DNA from: Sycobia sp. Sy_11
Taxonomy: Eukaryota > Arthropoda > Insecta > Hymenoptera > Epichrysomallidae
Length of the DNA stretch: 64,000 nucleotides
Direction of reading: 5' to 3'
Assembly: GCA_018907035.1 (NCBI GenBank)
Contig: JACCIC010000052.1
Span: 3,007,501-3,071,500, forward strand
Shown: positions 60,203-64,000 of the stretch, piece by piece
Layout: every line of letters starts with the position of its first letter
How positions within the stretch are numbered: position 1 is the first letter of the stretch
Made by a program: the position numbers and the translations under genes
Notes under the pieces: model-generated
Told to the model about the DNA's origin: nothing
What the model saw: only the letters and a program-made list of their open reading frames with translations
Database searches by the model: none

Positions 60203-61019
60203 ATTTTGTAAATACATTGTCATAGCTATGTATTCCCAGTTAATCTATTGGCCAACTTCAGCTCGCAATTTCACCACGCGAATTCATGTCAATGATCCGA
60301 TTTCCCAATCGAAGGATTCTAAGAAGACTGCCAGTAACCATTGTTTATTAAATATTTTGTTCTATTATTTTGTTATGTACTAAAGTCCTATTATTTATCA
60401 TAATTAACTTTTTCAAATAATTAATATGTCGCAGCTGTACCTTATATGTATTTCATACAATGACTGTACATTAATAATATACAACATATACTCTTAATAC
60501 AATAAAATTATAATAAAAAACTTACTTTTAATATTAAACTTATACATTGGTTAAATAAATACTTGCCGCTAGCAAAATTTCTGAGATACTAGGTGGCGGA
60601 TCTATTATAATACAATTGCGAACTAATTGCACCGTCGGTATGATAGATTTTTTGGCGTTTCTTTTTAATTAAAAAAATTGTTGTAACATACATCAAGATT
60701 TATCCCAGAAATCACTTATTGTTTAAAAACCTTATTATAAAGCTTATAATAGCATTTCTAACGAGCTTCTGTGACAGATTCCCGTAAAAACTCTTGCAAA
60801 ATGCCTGGGATACTTGGCATTCGTATATTTACAATATTAAAGTTTATATTCCATAGATATTACAGAAAGTTTACGTAAAAGGTTTTCTTAAGTGATTGTT
60901 AATATATTTCAAGAATGATTAAATGAAGACTACCGTAAACTATCATGAAAGTTTTTACAATAGTTTATGAAATATGACCTAGAGAACTCTAGAGTATATA
61001 TTATTATATAAGCTTTAAG
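60203..61019. other. No recognised feature
   Basis: AT-rich DNA with no gene or repeat that I can support. Confidence 0.45.
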
Positions 61020-61092
61020 TTAACTAATGTTTAAATTAATACATATTTCTATTGGTCTTACAATTCAATTAAATAAATTAAAATTAATAAAT

Positions 61093-61138
<46 letters not shown>

Positions 61139-61460
61139 CAATACTAATACATATCAATATATAATTAATAGAAAATAATAATGACAGCCAGACTGTCCTT
61201 GTTTAAAATCACCCCCGTAGATTGATCTGAAATAAAAATATATTAGCTGAAAAAATTCTTTAGTAGTCTACGAGCGTGATTTTAAAAAAGGACAGTCTGA
61301 CTGTCACTATTTTCAATTAATTATATATTGATATGTATTAGTATTGATATAAATATATATTGATATTATTATGTATTAATTTTAATTTATTAAATTGGAC
61401 TGTAAAACCAATAGAAATATTTATTAATTTATCTCAATACAGTCGACATAAGCACAATTA
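61020..61460. mobile_element. Head-to-head pair of PLE terminal sequences
   Basis: 61040-61235 is the reverse complement of 61255-61440, with the GGACAGTCTGACTGTC motif in both arms. Both match the PLE tail at 7540-7740. A (TA)n tract is at 61099-61131. No PLE coding sequence lies between them. Confidence 0.75.
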
Positions 61461-62371
61461 AAATATTTAACTAATGTTTGTTTTAATATTTGAACCTTTC
61501 GAAGAGATTACAGAGTAGTTTGTAAATACTTTCCGTGAAAGATGTCAGTAAGTATTTATTGAATATTTCATGTAAGATTAACATTATATTTCTAAAAGAA
61601 TCTGTAAAATACTGTATTAATCAAAGCTTACGAAAAGTTTAAATTGAAAATTATTCGTTTTATAAACTACAAGAAAAGAAATCATTGTAATATATTTTTA
61701 ATGTTTCCTTAGGAAACTTAAATGATACGTGCTTCATCTACACAATTTACTAATGTATGTAAGTTGTAATAGAAAGTATATAGACATTTTTATTTTTTAA
61801 ATAGATAATATAATAATTTTAATAATAATTAAACTAAAAGGTAAGTAAGAAAGTAAGAACCTTATTCTGAAACGGGACAACATTAGGCATTAAATATTAC
61901 AGGGTTATTTTTTGAGGTAATAAATAGGATTAACTCGTTTAGTCTTCAGCAAAAACCCCATCCATATTTCAGAAATTAGAATTACTTTATATATCTGTTA
62001 ATTAGTTTCTTGAAATGGAATTAAGTAAATGAAAGGAATATGTTATTTGTGATCATCAATTACATTAACACGACTAGCACTTGATAATTTACAGTTATTT
62101 TTCAATGTTTAAACTAAAACAATATGCCTAAATTTTTTAATTCTTCCTATTCTAAAGTTAAATCTGACTAAATTAGGAAAAAGCTCCTTAAAAAATATTT
62201 CAATGTAGATTGTTCGAGGCATATGATAATTATTTGGTCATCTGTCTGGCGTCGAATAGTACCATATAATCTTTTCGAATAATTTATTATCAAAAAGAAG
62301 TATCAGTATTTGAAATTCAAAATAAGAACGAAATTTTTTAATATATCGAGAAATAAGCTGTATATTTCGCC
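61461..62371. other. No recognised feature
   Basis: AT-rich spacer. I see no gene. Confidence 0.45.
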
Positions 62372-63847
62372 TTGACCCATTAAAAACCAGACAAAACCTG
62401 GCAAAAATATCGAGAAACGAACTGTGCCATCCTTAGCATAACAAAAAAAAAGAATATTCGTGTTTTTTCTTTTGTCGATTACAATTGTTTATAACAAATT
62501 ATTTAAACAAATAACCCAAAATGTCGTAATTTTACAAAACTGAGTGCGTATATCGATTTTACGGACAAAAACAACAAAAACCTATGTAACGTTTTTTTGT
62601 CAAAGTTCAATTTATTAGTCTAAAACAGGAACAAATTTTCACATGTAAATCATCCTTCTCATTCGTCTTAGATGTAGACCTGCGAAATACCGTATTGAAT
62701 TTCATTACGGTAATGGATTCTAAACCCATATCAATTCTCTCAACTAAATATAGAGATGAACCAAAAGTGACAATGCAAAGATGGCAGAAATCGTCGAAAA
62801 ATTCCATTCTTTTCCCTCATTCTATTTTCATGTACAATCAACACATGGATGGTATTGATCTCCACTATGAACCCGTAAAACCTCTGTAAGGCTCTGATGT
62901 CTTCGATAAGAAGAAAAAAAAATGGATATGGTGTCTTTTTATGCGACTTATTCAAGCATCTTTAGCGAACATCACGGTGATTTACAATAAACTCCATCCG
63001 GATCAGAAAGGTTCCAAAGATATTGTTCAAGAAGTTTTTGAATGTTACATTCAGAAGCTATCATTAGTACATATTCCCACGAAAAAAGGAAGCCTGAAAA
63101 TTCTTCAGAACACATCATGAAATAAGAAAGTATGAAAAAATGCAGGACAGGTACGTGTTCAACGAGAACTGAATGGTTCTGTATGAAATGTTGCAAACCT
63201 ATTTGCAGAAAACATAAAGAAGATCACGGCAATGAGCCATAAATGGATTCATAACTTGGAAACTTCTTGAAACTTTTATTACATTGCGCACGATTGTTTA
63301 TTCTTATTTTACACTAATAAATTGAACTCTGACAAAAAAACGTTACTTTTTTGTCGTGTTTTTGCTCTTCGAATCAATATCCGTATTCAGTTTTGAAAAA
63401 TTACGACATTTTTGGTTATTTGTTTAAATAATTTATTACAAATAATTATAATTGACAAAACAAAAACACGGGTACTTTTATGTTTGATTAAGCAAAGAAT
63501 GGTGCAGCTGATTCATCGATATCTCTGCTAAGTTTTGCATGGTATTTGGCATGGTCAATGCCCTCTTTCCAAAATACGATTGTTTATCCTTATTTTACAC
63601 TAACAAATTGAACTCTGACAAAAAAATATTACATAGAATTTTGTCGTTTTCTTGCTCGTAGAATGGATATTCGCATTTAGTTTTGCAAAATTACGATATT
63701 TTCGGTTATTTGTTTAAATAATTTATTATAAACAGATGTAATCAACAAACGAAAAAACATGGGTATATTTTTTTTGGTTATGCAAAGGATGGCACAGTTC
63801 GTTTCTCGATATCTCTGCTAGGTTTTGCCTGGTTTTTAATGGGTTAA
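62372..63847 (+). mobile_element. piggyBac-like element, internally deleted
   Basis: Flanks TTGA (62372-62375) and TTAA (63844-63847) fit a TTAA duplication with one change. The ends are CCCATTAAAAACCAG and its complement. CCC next to TTAA is the piggyBac style. The left terminal region (62376-62660) is inverted relative to the right. The right terminal region is present twice in tandem (about 63280-63560 and 63561-63843). Confidence 0.8.
62668..63120 (+). pseudogene. piggyBac transposase C-terminal fragment
   Basis: The frame at 62668-62889 reads VLNFITVMDSKPISILSTKY, then DEPKVTMQRW, FMYNQHMDGID and a stop. A shifted frame continues KKKKWIWCLFMRLIQASLAN and VIYNKLHPDQKGS. The DNKPV...S, a Val-x-x-W block, YNxHMxGxD and the W...RLIQ..xVN helix are in the order seen at the C-terminal end of piggyBac transposases. 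The N-terminal part with the first catalytic Asps is deleted. Non-functional. Confidence 0.75.
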
Positions 63848-64000
63848 TAAATGAAGTGTTGGGCTCATCGTTATTATTTTTGATTAAGCATTGTAATCTT
63901 TATTGGATTATTTGCAATAGATACATAGAATATTTACGATATTTAGCATACAAAGTATGCAACTATAATTTTAGAATAATATAATGTTGCTAATAGGTTA
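63848..64000. other. No recognised feature
   Basis: The last 150 bases are AT-rich with nothing I can assign. Confidence 0.4.

Overview
The window looks like transposon-dominated, AT-rich heterochromatin or intergenic DNA from an arthropod, most likely an insect. The mix of elements fits a hymenopteran, possibly an ant, but that is inference. No bacterial features are present. I could not recognise a single conserved host gene. Nearly every recognisable coding stretch belongs to a mobile element: mariner (at least four lineages), piggyBac-like, Penelope-like (PLE), Jockey-like and R1-like LINEs, tRNA-derived SINEs, and LTR-like units. Non-autonomous Helitron-like elements carry a 60-bp tandem array.

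Layout. 1-540 is a CpG-rich segment with no recognisable product. 2.6-3.6 kb holds traces of a dead LINE. 3.87-7.74 kb is a Penelope-like element in a head-to-head arrangement, interrupted by a piggyBac-like TTAA element (4267-5335) and a tRNA-SINE (5611-5817). A second PLE lies at 8.6-9.76 kb. A dead LINE RT lies at 10.4-11.4 kb. A mauritiana-type mariner with an open transposase is at 12448-13745, and a remnant of a second mauritiana-type mariner is at 14.0-14.5 kb. 14.5-20.8 kb is a pair of Helitron-like elements joined tail to tail at a shared terminal hairpin. The right one contains a LINE with a 13-bp target duplication. 20.8-24.8 kb has two copies of part of a dead mariner, one of them inside an LTR-like unit. 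25.8-26.6 kb is a third mariner lineage. 27-29.5 kb is an R1-like LINE ruin. 31-34 kb is rich in (TA)n with CpG-rich interludes. 34.4-38.7 kb is a compound of inverted Helitron pieces.

41163-49345 is the best nested locus. A Helitron-like element contains an internally deleted mariner (42206-43080) and a 5.7-kb foldback element (43328-49008), which itself contains a full-length mariner with an open 345-aa transposase (46530-47819). Immediately beyond, at 49407-50593, is an LTR-like unit. Its first 370 bases fold into seven hairpins with nearly the same 13-nt loop but different, compensating stems, grouped into three-way-junction modules. This is the most unusual structure in the window.

50.6-64 kb is quieter: a 45-bp perfect palindrome, two inverted-repeat MITEs, a decayed mariner (58989-60200), a palindromic pair of PLE ends (61.0-61.46 kb) and a deleted piggyBac-like element (62372-63847).

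How the parts work together: they do not form a pathway. They form a record of successive insertions. The only products that might still act are mariner transposases, which could in principle mobilise the deleted mariner copy that shares their terminal repeats.
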